A stretch of 47,794 nucleotides of DNA from Buttiauxella warmboldiae (GTDB lineage: Bacteria; Pseudomonadota; Gammaproteobacteria; Enterobacterales; Enterobacteriaceae), in contig NZ_RPOH01000054.1 in NCBI RefSeq assembly GCF_003818135.1, positions 1 to 47,794 on the forward strand, written 5' to 3'. The notes under the pieces were generated by a model. It worked only from the letters and a program-made list of their open reading frames with translations, did not search any database and had not been told where the DNA came from. Below, piece after piece: positions 16,301 through 25,520 of the stretch (position 1 is its first letter; every line of letters begins with the position of its first letter). Made by a program: the position numbers and the translations under genes.

Positions 16301-17526
16301 GCAGCAACAGCCTCATCGATTTTCACCCGACGTTTACCGGTCAGTAATTGCTGCATCAGGGCTTTTTTCTCGTCTTTCAGGCAAGCGAGTTTTTTCTCCA
16401 GCGTGGCGATTTCGTCGTCGGCAGCGGACAGGACTGTGGCGATTTTTTGTTGTTCTTCAATCTCAGGATAAGGAAGTTTCAAAAAAGAGAAATCTTCATA
16501 GCTGATTTGTTTTCCATCTCTAATTCCAATAACTGCGACGGCAAGATGCCCAATAAAATTGTAAGATTTGTAATATTGCATATAAAACTCATCTACTATT
16601 TTTTTTATTGGGGTTAACACTGTATACGCAGGGCTCACCAATCCTCGATAACGAGAGTATTCCAATCCCCCTTGGAATGATCGTAAGCTAATTATAAAAT
16701 TACCCGAAACAACCAACTTATAGCCCTTCGTTGAGCCATCAGGCATTACAACCCTACGCTCTAACATCGAACGAGGTATTACGCCCAGGTCTTGAGTTAC
16801 TGCCAGAAGCTCCTCATCCTCAGAATTATTCTTTTGCGAAATAGTCTTAAACAGTTCTGCTGCCCTAAGCCATTTCCACTTCCCACTAAACCTCACCCCA
16901 TTCTCATCCAGCAACCGTTTCTCCCCGGTAATCAATTGCTGCATCAGGGCTTTTTTCTGCTGCTGACTGTTGGCGAGAAGCTTTTCCGTCACCGTAATTG
17001 CCTTATCCCAGGTCGACAGAATTTGGGCGATTTTCTTTTGCTCAACGATAGGAGGGAGCAACAAAGGCATTTTTTCAAGGGATGCTTTGTTTAGCTTGTA
17101 CCTACCCGCCCCTTGCCGACTCAAGAAACTGAAAATGTCCCTATGCATAAAATAGTAGTAAAACCATTCTCTTGAGGCCTCTTTCGTTCCTTCAATAATA
17201 TGAGCATGGTTATTAACTGTACATTTCCCATCCACCAACTGCGTCATTGAATATTTTTCAAACTTCAGGAAGTGATCACCATCTTCTCCAATCAAAGCAT
17301 AACTTCCATCTTGTTCAAAAGCGCCAATATAACCTTGGATCTTAGTCGGTCCGTAATAAGGATAGTTGCCCGGACTCATACTACGTTCTTCTTCGCTAAT
17401 CGGCTTCCGTAAGTTATTACGGATGCAAAACGCCTTACCTACATAAGTGAATTGCCACCCGTGAGGCACGCTTTTAATTCTTGCCTGCATCAATTCTAGT
17501 TGATTTATCTCGTAATTAAACGCCAT
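16297..17526 (-). CDS. hsdS: HsdS, type I restriction specificity subunit
   Basis: 409 residues with the HsdS plan of two target-recognition domains (about 20-158 and 215-355) each followed by a helical spacer. The spacers are related repeats: EQKKIAQILSTWDKAI ... KKALMQQLITGEKR (about 162-204) and EQQKIATVLSAADDEI ... KKALMQQLLTGKRR (about 360-402). The subunit sets the bipartite DNA sequence recognised by the methylase and endonuclease; the sequence cannot be read from the protein. It overlaps hsdM by 11 bp upstream and the YecA-like gene by 4 bp downstream. Confidence 0.93.
   Translation of the reverse strand: MAFNYEINQLELMQARIKSVPHGWQFTYVGKAFCIRNNLRKPISEEERSMSPGNYPYYGPTKIQGYIGAFEQDGSYALIGEDGDHFLKFEKYSMTQLVDGKCTVNNHAHIIEGTKEASREWFYYYFMHRDIFSFLSRQGAGRYKLNKASLEKMPLLLPPIVEQKKIAQILSTWDKAITVTEKLLANSQQQKKALMQQLITGEKRLLDENGVRFSGKWKWLRAAELFKTISQKNNSEDEELLAVTQDLGVIPRSMLERRVVMPDGSTKGYKLVVSGNFIISLRSFQGGLEYSRYRGLVSPAYTVLTPIKKIVDEFYMQYYKSYNFIGHLAVAVIGIRDGKQISYEDFSFLKLPYPEIEEQQKIATVLSAADDEIATLEKKLACLKDEKKALMQQLLTGKRRVKIDEAVAA
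16346..16370 (-). repeat. hsdS spacer repeat, copy 2 (25 bp identical to 16934-16958)
   Basis: 25 bases encoding part of the KKALMQQL spacer helix are identical to those at 16934-16958 in the same orientation, 588 bp away. Recombination between such repeats is a known way of exchanging target-recognition domains between HsdS genes. Confidence 0.7.
16934..16958 (-). repeat. hsdS spacer repeat, copy 1
   Basis: Partner of the repeat at 16346-16370; same reading frame, in the first helical spacer. Confidence 0.7.
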
Positions 17527-19039
17527 AACCCAACTCCTTCAGATAACCCGCCATCTCAACTTCCAGCTTTGCCAGTTCCACCTTCAGTTGCTCACGCTCT
17601 GCTCGCACCGCCACCAGGTCAATCTCATCCTCTTCTTCAAAGGTATCGACATAGCGCGGAATATTGAGGTTGTAGTCGTTGTCCTGAATTTCCTTCAGGC
17701 TGGCAAGATAGGCGTATTTCTCGACGTTATCGCCATCACGGTAGGTCTTGACGATTTTCTTAATGTTTTCTTCGCTAAGCTGGTTCTGGTTTTTACCTGC
17801 CTTGAATTCACGGCTGGCATCGATAAACAGCACCTTGTCATCAACTTTCTGCTTTTTGAAAATCAGAATCGCAGCCGGAATCCCCGTACCGTAGAACAGT
17901 TTTTCCGGCAGACCAATTACCGCATCCAGTAAATTTTCTTCGATCAGTTTCTGGCGAATTTTACCTTCGCTGGAGCCACGGAAAAGCACACCGTGTGGCA
18001 CAACTACGCCCATACGGCCAGTTCCCGGTTTCAGGGTTTCTATCATATGCGAAATAAAAGCGTAATCACCTTTGGTCTTCGGCGGTACACCACGACGGAA
18101 ACGACCAAACTTATCGTTCTCGGCCTCATCATGGCCCCACTTGTCCAGACTAAACGGCGGGTTAGCGGTCACGATATCAAACAGCATCAGATCGCCATTT
18201 TTATCGAGCAGCTTCGGGTTACGAATGGTATCGCCCCACTCGATTTTATGGTTGTCTTCGCCGTGAAGGAACATGTTCATTTTCGCCAGCGACCATGTAG
18301 ATCCAATCGCCTCCTGACCGAACAAGGCATAGTTACGACTATCATGCCCGGAGACAATTTTACGCCCACACTTCATCAATAATGAACCGGAACCACAGGC
18401 TGGATCGCAGATGGTATCACCCGGTTGCGGATCGAGCAGTTCAGCAATCAGGTCCGAAACTTCCGGCGGGGTATAGAACTCCCCGGCTTTCTGCCCACCG
18501 CTGGCGGCAAAGTTTTTGATCAGGTATTCGTAAGCATTGCCGATAACGTCCAGCGTACCGACACGACTCGGCTTCAGGTTGAGATCTTCACCGGCGAAGT
18601 CTTCCAGTAGCTGGCGAAGGATGGTGTTTTTCTGTTTTTCTTCGCCAAGACGATCGGTGTTAAACGAAATATCCTGGAACACGCTTTTCCCGGCATCTTT
18701 CAGTTTGGTTCCGTTGGCTTCTTCGATTGCATGCAGAGCCTGATCGATACGCTCACCGTTACCCGGCTCATGGCGGCGTTCGTACAGCGCATAAAAGCTG
18801 GCACTTTTTGGCAGCACAAAACGCTCGTTAGCCATCATCGCTTCAATCAGTTCCGGCGCATCGCCATACTGTTCTTTGTATTCATCATAGTGATCTTGCC
18901 AGACATCCGAAATGTACTTAAGGAACAGCATGGTAAGGATAAAGTCTTTATAGGTATCAGCACTGATGGTGCCACGGAACGTATCACACGCGGCCCACAG
19001 GGCTTTGTTGATCGTATCCTGACTGATTTTGTCGTTCAT
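17516..19039 (-). CDS. hsdM: HsdM, type I DNA adenine methyltransferase subunit
   Basis: 507 residues. N-terminal HsdM_N helical domain (about 7-150), then the N6-adenine methylase core: GEFYTPPEVSDLI, SAM-binding DPACGSGSLL (212-221), and the catalytic NPPF (293-296). The C-terminus ends in a coiled-coil-like VRAEREQLKVELAKLEVEM. With HsdS it forms the modification enzyme that protects host sites. It is the first gene of the operon; ATG 19039 follows AGGA. Downstream hsdS starts inside its last codons. Confidence 0.95.
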   Translation of the reverse strand: MNDKISQDTINKALWAACDTFRGTISADTYKDFILTMLFLKYISDVWQDHYDEYKEQYGDAPELIEAMMANERFVLPKSASFYALYERRHEPGNGERIDQALHAIEEANGTKLKDAGKSVFQDISFNTDRLGEEKQKNTILRQLLEDFAGEDLNLKPSRVGTLDVIGNAYEYLIKNFAASGGQKAGEFYTPPEVSDLIAELLDPQPGDTICDPACGSGSLLMKCGRKIVSGHDSRNYALFGQEAIGSTWSLAKMNMFLHGEDNHKIEWGDTIRNPKLLDKNGDLMLFDIVTANPPFSLDKWGHDEAENDKFGRFRRGVPPKTKGDYAFISHMIETLKPGTGRMGVVVPHGVLFRGSSEGKIRQKLIEENLLDAVIGLPEKLFYGTGIPAAILIFKKQKVDDKVLFIDASREFKAGKNQNQLSEENIKKIVKTYRDGDNVEKYAYLASLKEIQDNDYNLNIPRYVDTFEEEDEIDLVAVRAEREQLKVELAKLEVEMAGYLKELGYGV

Positions 19040-19369
19040 GAATCATCCTGGTCTGAAGAAAAGCCTGCGATGCAGGGCATTGCATCGTAAAAAATTGCGT
19101 TAAATGATACCTCAAGACACGCCCCTGGACACACCAGAATCGCGGTATCTTGAAGGGAATTGTCCAATTGATACTGACAGATGACTTACGGATGCCCTTA
19201 TGCTTACAAGCTTATAAATTCTAATACTATTAGCAGGATAGACTCGATGTAAGCTATGGTGTAAAACTACCGTTGGGGTAAATAACCTACTCATACTCTT
19301 GTAATCAAAGCACTACCTTGCAAACCTCCATCAGTAAAAGGGTATCTGCCCTATATAAAGAGGCACATT
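19040..19369. promoter_or_regulatory. divergent regulatory region between hsdM and the 19370 gene
   Basis: 330 bp without a credible gene. It must hold the hsdM promoter (minus) and the promoter of the next gene (plus). A palindrome-rich cluster lies at 19145-19174 (GTATC ... AATTG-TC-CAATT-GATAC), with a further GATACC around 19105, suggesting an operator. It also contains copy 1 of the 24-bp repeat at 19258-19281. Confidence 0.5.
19258..19281 (+). repeat. 24-bp intergenic repeat, copy 1
   Basis: Matches 29094-29117 at 23 of 24 positions, same strand; the core is CCGTTGGGGTAA. It lies about 90 bp before the gene at 19370. The function is unknown. Confidence 0.6.
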
Positions 19370-20518
19370 ATGTTTGAAAACTATCTTGAACACCCTGACC
19401 GGCATCCTAAAAACGCTCAACTGCTCGCTAAATATCAGCCTGATATTGATAAATTATCCGAAATTTTCACTGAGGATGATTTACTATATCTGATGACACA
19501 AGAACAACCGGATGGCACGCGTAAGATGCGCCCGTCATTAGCCTCTATCGAGATATTCGCGCCCTCCGCATTATTGTCCAATTATATTAATTTTTTTCAG
19601 TATACTGATTACCTTGAAAAATGGTGCAAACTACAACGTAAGGAGTTCGACGTACTGACCATTAATATCTACGGCCTTAACTCCATTAAACAAAATAGAA
19701 TTCCGGGCAATGTTTTAAAGGAAGTTGATGCCTTTATGGAAGAATTACTGAATAAGGCAACCGACGAGCCAACAAATCCGATTCTCACATTGCTAAATAT
19801 TCTTGATACACTTGCGGATGAAAAAACATATCAAAATAACAAACCCTACATCTGGAATGGTAAGTTTTCAATATCCATTCATAACATAGCACTCAAAATT
19901 GCCCGCAGAAAAATCATAACCTATATCAAATCCTCAGATTTCACAAATTCACTCCCGAAAGTTTCAAATCTGGAACCTCAGGATACCGCCCTCCTTTTCT
20001 TTGCGCGATTTTGTAATGGATTTTATTTCCACTTTCTTTTGCAAATAATAAAAAGAATGAAAACTCATGGACTTATTGAAGGTAATCACCTCCACCACCC
20101 TGCCATGATGCAATTAATTACCCTTGCAATGTTACCCTATGAAGTTATACAGCATGCTCTTGATGGTAAAGACCATACAATCACACCAACTTGTCCTGAC
20201 AAATTTGTTATTAATGAAACCATCCCCAGAAACAAAGAAAACCTGACAGGAATCCAAAAAAACATAAACCAGACCTTATACAAAACCTATATTTACATTG
20301 CACTGCTTATCTTCCCAGAATGGAAACCCACAGCCAAAGAAATCATCCTTTTTCTTGAAGGAAAGAGCCTTACTGTTAAAAAAAACGGCCCAACTATTAA
20401 AGGATTATTGGACTTAAAATCGACAGCGTTTGGACTACCTTCAAAGATTAACGATGTAGGTCGTCTCAGCAAAGAGGAATATGTCACCCGATTACTATTA
20501 CTTGCTCAGACTAAATGA
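19370..20518 (+). CDS. hypothetical protein (382 aa), no recognised domain
   Basis: A long AT-rich frame with GAGG 6 bases before ATG 19370, so probably real. The protein is soluble, rich in Leu, Ile, Asn and Lys, with predicted helices throughout and no signal peptide or clear membrane segment, although the segment FFARFCNGFYFHFLLQII (about 204-221) is strongly hydrophobic. I recognise no catalytic motif. It lies between the restriction operon and the integrase, on the opposite strand from the former. Candidate roles include defence cargo or regulation of the element; neither is shown. Confidence 0.6.
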   Translation: MFENYLEHPDRHPKNAQLLAKYQPDIDKLSEIFTEDDLLYLMTQEQPDGTRKMRPSLASIEIFAPSALLSNYINFFQYTDYLEKWCKLQRKEFDVLTINIYGLNSIKQNRIPGNVLKEVDAFMEELLNKATDEPTNPILTLLNILDTLADEKTYQNNKPYIWNGKFSISIHNIALKIARRKIITYIKSSDFTNSLPKVSNLEPQDTALLFFARFCNGFYFHFLLQIIKRMKTHGLIEGNHLHHPAMMQLITLAMLPYEVIQHALDGKDHTITPTCPDKFVINETIPRNKENLTGIQKNINQTLYKTYIYIALLIFPEWKPTAKEIILFLEGKSLTVKKNGPTIKGLLDLKSTAFGLPSKINDVGRLSKEEYVTRLLLLAQTK

Positions 20519-20666
20519 ACTCATAGCGTCACGGCCCGCAGAGAAAGGTCATCTGTAGATAAAAAACACAGTTCTAAATTGAAATGATGAACTGTGAAAA
20601 TGACAACTCGCAATTAGCTCACTTGACATCGTATTTTTCCTGGCACACATTCACAGGAGAACTACG

Positions 20667-21788
20667 ATGTCCATTATTGATCTGCGTTTCAGCACTAAAT
20701 CACTTCAGCAACTGCCACATCCGACGACTGGTTGCCAGGAATACCGTGATATTCACTGCCCCCATCTGAGGGCGCTGGTCTATCCCAATCAAATTACGCT
20801 CGCGTTTCGGGCGACCATTAACAATCAACGTATTTATGAAACACTTGGGACGTTCCCACATCTCGATATTGAAGATGCCCGCCTGAACACTATGATTCGG
20901 CTTGGTAATAAAAAACGCCTTGCCATACAGTCCCGCCGTCATACCGTTGAACAGGCTATCAACGACTTATGGCTTCCTGATATGCAGCTATATAAGAAAA
21001 GCCCTCAGTCTGAACTGTCGAAGCTCAATCGCTATATCCGTCCCTTCTGGGGACAGCGTCGCCTGCGTGATATTACTGCCGGTGAAATCGAAAAATTCGC
21101 GGCTGACCTGCGTTCAACATTACGTCCGGCAACCATAAATCGCCTCCTTGCACTACTCTCTAAGATATGTTCTCTGGCTGTACGTGCTGAATGGATAAAT
21201 CATTCTCCGATGACCCACGTTCGTTATCTGAAAGAGAATAACGTCCGGTATCGCACACTTTCTGCCACGGAAATCCCATTATTTATTGCTGCCGCTGAAG
21301 CACTGAATACACCCGCTGCTGATGCCATATTGCTCGCACTTTATACCGGTATGCGCATTGGCGAAGTTTGTACCCTTAAATGGGATTACTGGCATCCTGA
21401 TGCACAGCAGTTACTTCTCCCGGATACGAAATCAGGGCATCCATTCACCTGCCCGCTTGCAAAGCCCGCAGTGTCCATTATTCAGCGACAGGAACAACTG
21501 GCACTCAGTATGAGCTGGATTTTTCCTCGCCTTACTGACGCCACTCGTCAATTGAGCTATCCGCGTGAAACCTTTGCCCGAATCTGCCGGGATGCTGGCA
21601 TTGAAAATCTGCGCATACATGACCTTCGCCGGACGTTTGCAACCCGCGTGCTACAGGCGACCAGCGATATTGCCATGGCCTCCCGGTTACTGAATCACCA
21701 TTCACTCACTGCCACCCGCCGCTATGCCTTTCATAATACAGCGGATGCTCAGGCGGTAGTATCACAAGTGGTTGATACATTTAAATAA
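20667..21788 (+). CDS. tyrosine recombinase (XerC-like pipolin integrase)
   Basis: 373 residues. N-terminal arm-binding type region with ITLAFRATINNQRIYETLG and DIEDARLNT, a core-binding SAM-like domain (about 93-180), and a catalytic domain with LYTGMRIGEVCTLKW (R230), DTKSGHP (K255), IHDLRRTFATR (H318, R321), LLNHHSLTATRRYAF (H344 or H345, and nucleophile Y353). It performs site-specific integration or excision at tRNA-Leu, presumably with the excisionase that follows. ATG 20667 follows AGGAGA. It heads the plus-strand core operon integrase-excisionase-hypothetical-piPolB. Confidence 0.93.
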   Translation: MSIIDLRFSTKSLQQLPHPTTGCQEYRDIHCPHLRALVYPNQITLAFRATINNQRIYETLGTFPHLDIEDARLNTMIRLGNKKRLAIQSRRHTVEQAINDLWLPDMQLYKKSPQSELSKLNRYIRPFWGQRRLRDITAGEIEKFAADLRSTLRPATINRLLALLSKICSLAVRAEWINHSPMTHVRYLKENNVRYRTLSATEIPLFIAAAEALNTPAADAILLALYTGMRIGEVCTLKWDYWHPDAQQLLLPDTKSGHPFTCPLAKPAVSIIQRQEQLALSMSWIFPRLTDATRQLSYPRETFARICRDAGIENLRIHDLRRTFATRVLQATSDIAMASRLLNHHSLTATRRYAFHNTADAQAVVSQVVDTFK

Positions 21789-21858
21789 AAAATCTGACGG
21801 CATGAGCTGTGAATTTTATGAAGTGCCATCTAACTGCGCAACTCGTAATGTGAGCACG

Positions 21859-21903
21859 CCACTGCTGGACCCGGCAGTGGCTGCCAGCAGCCTTAACTAT
21901 TTT
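21859..21903 (+). terminator. hairpins and T-run between integrase and excisionase
   Basis: CCACTGC/GCAGTGG (21859-21880) and an overlapping GGCTGC/GCAGCC repeat precede TTAACTATTTTTT. They could be mutually exclusive structures that attenuate transcription into the excisionase and polymerase genes. Confidence 0.45.
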
Positions 21904-21923
21904 TTGCTCAGAGGAGCCCCGTT

Positions 21924-22112
21924 ATGTACATCACCAGTAAACAGCTTGCTCTCCGCTGGGGCATTTCACCCAGCACGATTGCCAGCGATATCACCCGAAA
22001 TCCGGCGAAACTCCCTCCGTTTATCAGGCTGGGCCGTGCTATTCGATTTCCAGTATCTGAGGTGGAGGCCTGGGAACGGCAGCAACTCACGAACATCCAA
22101 ATTTCACGTTAA
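21924..22112 (+). CDS. AlpA-like excisionase / recombination directionality factor (62 aa)
   Basis: A small helix-turn-helix protein of the AlpA/HTH_17 group: MYITSKQLALRWGISPSTIASDI, then FIRLGRAIRFPVSEVEAWE, the typical wing ending. Such proteins bend DNA at attachment sites to drive excision and sometimes activate integrase transcription. GAGGAG precedes the ATG. Pipolins are known to carry such an excisionase between integrase and polymerase. Confidence 0.85.
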   Translation: MYITSKQLALRWGISPSTIASDITRNPAKLPPFIRLGRAIRFPVSEVEAWERQQLTNIQISR

Positions 22113-22143
22113 AAATATTACTTCCTGATAAGGCGAAAAAATT

Positions 22144-22746
22144 ATGACAACTTCAACAACACTCAGCACTGATTACCTGGTGAACTCAAGCGATAAGATC
22201 ATCCCTGTCTCTGATGTCAGTGGCATCGGTATCGTTGAAAACCGCCTGTACTTTATTGGCCGGGCAAGCCGCGCACTGCACATTGAGCATTTTGATTCGG
22301 ACGAGGCTGTGAAAGCCGCATTTACCGTCTATGCCAGCATTTTCAAAAGCGGCCTGACTGACGAGGCTATTTACGAAGGTAATCGCTGCATTGCCCGACT
22401 GAGATTTGTATACGGCATCAGCCTGTTTCAGAACGACGAGCAGGCTATCCTGATGCTGATTAACCGCTATGGCGGCACTCTCGTCAGTGAATCAGCCAAA
22501 TCTGACACTCTTGATGATGCATTTCAGGAACTGGCTACCGCTCTTGGCGGTCGCGAATTTGAAGCAATGCGCTTCCGTTGGTTACATGCAAATTGCCTTA
22601 TCTCCTCACGACTCCTGCCGATGGTAGAAAAGACCCCGAATGGCGTGGTTATTAAAGTAAGCGATAAGTTTGTTTCGTTCGTCGCGACCAATGACGATGA
22701 ACACAAAGAGCAACTTTTTGCGGATATTCGCACAGCCCTTATCTGA
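22144..22746 (+). CDS. hypothetical protein upstream of piPolB (200 aa)
   Basis: A soluble protein with no recognised domain, beginning MTTSTTLSTDYLVNSSDKI and ending DEHKEQLFADIRTALI. It lies 31 bp after the excisionase and 61 bp before the polymerase, in the same direction, so it is probably in the same transcript. Its conserved place next to the polymerase makes a role in replication or its control plausible, but there is no direct evidence for this in the sequence. Confidence 0.7.
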   Translation: MTTSTTLSTDYLVNSSDKIIPVSDVSGIGIVENRLYFIGRASRALHIEHFDSDEAVKAAFTVYASIFKSGLTDEAIYEGNRCIARLRFVYGISLFQNDEQAILMLINRYGGTLVSESAKSDTLDDAFQELATALGGREFEAMRFRWLHANCLISSRLLPMVEKTPNGVVIKVSDKFVSFVATNDDEHKEQLFADIRTALI

Positions 22747-22807
22747 TTTCCCCTCAATTAGCGGTGTCGATAATGACACCGCACACCTGAATAAGAAAAA
22801 AATACTT

Positions 22808-25408
22808 ATGTTTGACATGAATGCACTGCTCGCGAATGCGGCTGGCGTGACGCAATCTGACTCCAGACCGACTAAAACACTTGATAGCTTCCCATTACTA
22901 CCGCAAAAATCAAAAAAACGATTGGACGTCAGCAGCCAGTTACATCTTGATATCGGCTTTGACACTGAATATGTCTATAACCCACAGACAAAGCAAAACG
23001 ACATTCTGTCTTATCAGAGCTATGTCGTGCTGCCTGATGGAACGGGTGTTCCCGGTATCCTGTACCCCGCCAGCGCCCACAAAAAAGATCGCCTGTCGCT
23101 GAAAAACTTTCTCGCGAAAACCCTGACGCCGCTATTGAAGAATGAGCAGATTAACGAATGGCCGGGTTCGATTACGCTGTATGCTCATTTCCTGCGGGCT
23201 GATGTTGCCTCGTTTTCCGATTTCTGGAGCGATCACAAAATACTGCTGAAAGGAATTCGCAGTACAGTTAGCAGTTTTAAAAACCGCTACGGTATTGATT
23301 TTGATGAAGTCGAAAATCGTCGTGAAAAAAATAGCCTCATCACGTTTGATAAGCGAACCAGCCCACCCCGTTGCAGCAATGTGACGTTTATCGATACCCT
23401 GTTGATCACTCCGGGCGGTATGGGACTGTCAGAATGTGGTGAACTACTTGGCCTGCCGAAACTGACTATTCCAGCGCCCTATTCGATAAGCGATATGCGA
23501 CACTATTTAAAGGGGGACCGACGCGGTTTCGAGGCCTATGCCTTGCGTGACGCCGAAATAGCAGTGCGTTATGCCTTGCAGGTGAAATCCTTCTGCGCTG
23601 AAAGTCTGATGATTACGCGGGTCCCTGCAACTATTGGTGGGATCGGTGTTTCACGTTTTCTCAAAACCATTAACGAAAGTGGCATATCTTCTGAAATTTG
23701 CATGGGCACACGAACGGTAACGAAACAGTGCTGGAATCCCGAAACCCAGGGGTTCCGAACGGTGAAGACAAGGCAGAGCATACCAGCTAGAGAACTCTAT
23801 GAAACCTTCCCCATAAACTGTTATCACGGCGGTCGTAACGAATGCTACATGATGGGTATTACCCCGGAAAGGGAATGGTATGACTACGATTTAGCAGGTG
23901 CTTACACTACTGGGCTGTTGGATATTTTGCAGCCTGATTACGATAATATTTTCCATAGCCGCAATCCTGAAGATTATTGCGGTCATGTCATGGGATTTGC
24001 GCTTGTCAGTTTTCAATTTCCGGACTCGGTACGGTTTCCCTGCCTGCCTGTCAGAACCGAACAGTTTGGTCTATTTTTCCCGCTAGCAGGTGAATCGTGG
24101 GCTACGGCACCTGAAATTGCCCTCGCTTTGTCTCTGGGTGCTGAGATTACAATTCAGCAAGGTATCATCGTTCCATGGCACCTATATGAATCGGGTGATG
24201 TTACAAATTCACGTGAACAAGAATGCTCGGTGTTTTTACCTTTTGTGCAGCAGGTACGTGAAAACCGTAACCGTCATGCTAAAGGTTCTCTGGAGGAAAA
24301 ATTCTGGAAAGAGATCGGAAATTCACTGTATGGAAAACTCGCTCAGGGTCTTCACGCAAAGACTGCATTTGATACCGCCCGTGGGCTGAACAGCCCTCTG
24401 CCGCCTTCGTCAGTCACCCAGCCATTTTTTGCTGCACATGTCACGGGATTTGTCCGCGCGGTGGTGGGCGAGTTGATGAATGCACTTCCGCCGAATGCAA
24501 TAGTGGTCAGTGTGACTACAGATGGTTTTCTGACAGATGTCTCTCTCGAGAATATCGATATGTCTGGTCCGCTATCTTCACGTTTTCAGGCGTTATGCGA
24601 CATTGCGGATCCGGGCTCGTCTATGCTGACCTGTAAACATCAGGTCCGACAACTGGTCGCCATGAAAACCCGGGGGCAGTTGACCTATAAGGAATCAGAA
24701 GGCTTCCCAATCGTCCACGCACGTGCAGGCGTTAAACCCCCTGCTGATATTCCACGCGACGACTATAACCGCTATATGGTAAATCTCTATATGAACAGGG
24801 CTCCGGGTCAGAAGCTCCGCAGGGGATCTCTCATTTCAACCCGTGATATGTGGTTGAATGAAAGCGATCTGGTCGCTGTTGAGTCCGAGATCAGGTTAAA
24901 CCTGGAATTCGACTTCAAACGCCAATTGATAACACCCACGATGAATGAAGGGCATTTGTTAATGCATTCCCGTCCGTGGGATGATATGTCAAAGGCACTT
25001 AAGCAACGCCAGCTTTTCGATGACTGGCGGCAGACACATGCTTTGAAAGATGAAGCCGACTGGGATGACTGGTGTGATTTTCTCTATTGCAGAAACGTTT
25101 ATACCCCTCTGAAACTGAAAGTAGGCCAAAATCGAAGCGATGATGTCCTCGTTCGTCTTTTCCTGCGGGCCCTGGCGCAACATCAATGGGGGCTCACGCC
25201 CGACGACAAAAAGCGACAAACCAGCACTGAGGTCGCAGCATGGCTGGTCGCAGCAGGCTACTCTGTAACAGCCTGTGATGTCAAAAATGCAGGTCGGGCC
25301 AAGCTCCCACCTATTATCTTTGGTTCCCTGACTTCCAGAATGAATCGCCTGATGGACCTTATAAAGCCTGTATATCCCGGCTTCGCATTGCCCTCGGCAG
25401 TGTTGTAA
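22808..25408 (+). CDS. primer-independent family-B DNA polymerase (piPolB)
   Basis: 866 residues from ATG 22808 (MFDMNALLAN); the TTG at 22670 that would extend it overlaps the previous gene. Exonuclease motifs: FDTEYV (D52, E54), ADVASF (D132) and YALRDAE (D248). Polymerase motifs: A, DYDLAGAY (D359/D361); B, KFWKEIGNSLYGK (505-509); C, TTDGF (D572) instead of the usual DTD; and the KxY-type KTRGQLTY (620-627). The DTD-to-TDG variant and overall layout are those reported for piPolB, which starts DNA synthesis without a primer and is thought to replicate pipolins. All catalytic residues appear intact. A terminator follows. Confidence 0.93.
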   Translation: MFDMNALLANAAGVTQSDSRPTKTLDSFPLLPQKSKKRLDVSSQLHLDIGFDTEYVYNPQTKQNDILSYQSYVVLPDGTGVPGILYPASAHKKDRLSLKNFLAKTLTPLLKNEQINEWPGSITLYAHFLRADVASFSDFWSDHKILLKGIRSTVSSFKNRYGIDFDEVENRREKNSLITFDKRTSPPRCSNVTFIDTLLITPGGMGLSECGELLGLPKLTIPAPYSISDMRHYLKGDRRGFEAYALRDAEIAVRYALQVKSFCAESLMITRVPATIGGIGVSRFLKTINESGISSEICMGTRTVTKQCWNPETQGFRTVKTRQSIPARELYETFPINCYHGGRNECYMMGITPEREWYDYDLAGAYTTGLLDILQPDYDNIFHSRNPEDYCGHVMGFALVSFQFPDSVRFPCLPVRTEQFGLFFPLAGESWATAPEIALALSLGAEITIQQGIIVPWHLYESGDVTNSREQECSVFLPFVQQVRENRNRHAKGSLEEKFWKEIGNSLYGKLAQGLHAKTAFDTARGLNSPLPPSSVTQPFFAAHVTGFVRAVVGELMNALPPNAIVVSVTTDGFLTDVSLENIDMSGPLSSRFQALCDIADPGSSMLTCKHQVRQLVAMKTRGQLTYKESEGFPIVHARAGVKPPADIPRDDYNRYMVNLYMNRAPGQKLRRGSLISTRDMWLNESDLVAVESEIRLNLEFDFKRQLITPTMNEGHLLMHSRPWDDMSKALKQRQLFDDWRQTHALKDEADWDDWCDFLYCRNVYTPLKLKVGQNRSDDVLVRLFLRALAQHQWGLTPDDKKRQTSTEVAAWLVAAGYSVTACDVKNAGRAKLPPIIFGSLTSRMNRLMDLIKPVYPGFALPSAVL

Positions 25409-25435
25409 ATCCTTCACGCTAGATACCTGTTTGCT

Positions 25436-25463
25436 AAGCCCACGCTCCCTGTCGTGGGCTTTA
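25436..25463 (+). terminator. terminator after piPolB
   Basis: AGCCCACG (25437-25444) pairs with CGTGGGCT (25453-25460) over an 8-nt loop, followed by a short T-run, 27 bp past the polymerase stop. Confidence 0.65.
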
Positions 25464-25520
25464 CTGTTTGGATGTAATGAGGCACCGGTAATAAAGCTGC
25501 TTCCCGCAACCACCACAACA

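Noticed and set aside
20623..20651. Promoter of the XerC-like integrase (TTGACA)
   Set aside because: The -35 is perfect, but the -10 at the right distance (CACATT) is poor, so it was not listed as a feature.
22670..22807. 46-residue N-terminal extension of piPolB from a TTG
   Set aside because: It overlaps the preceding gene out of frame and lacks a ribosome site; ATG 22808 starts the conserved protein.
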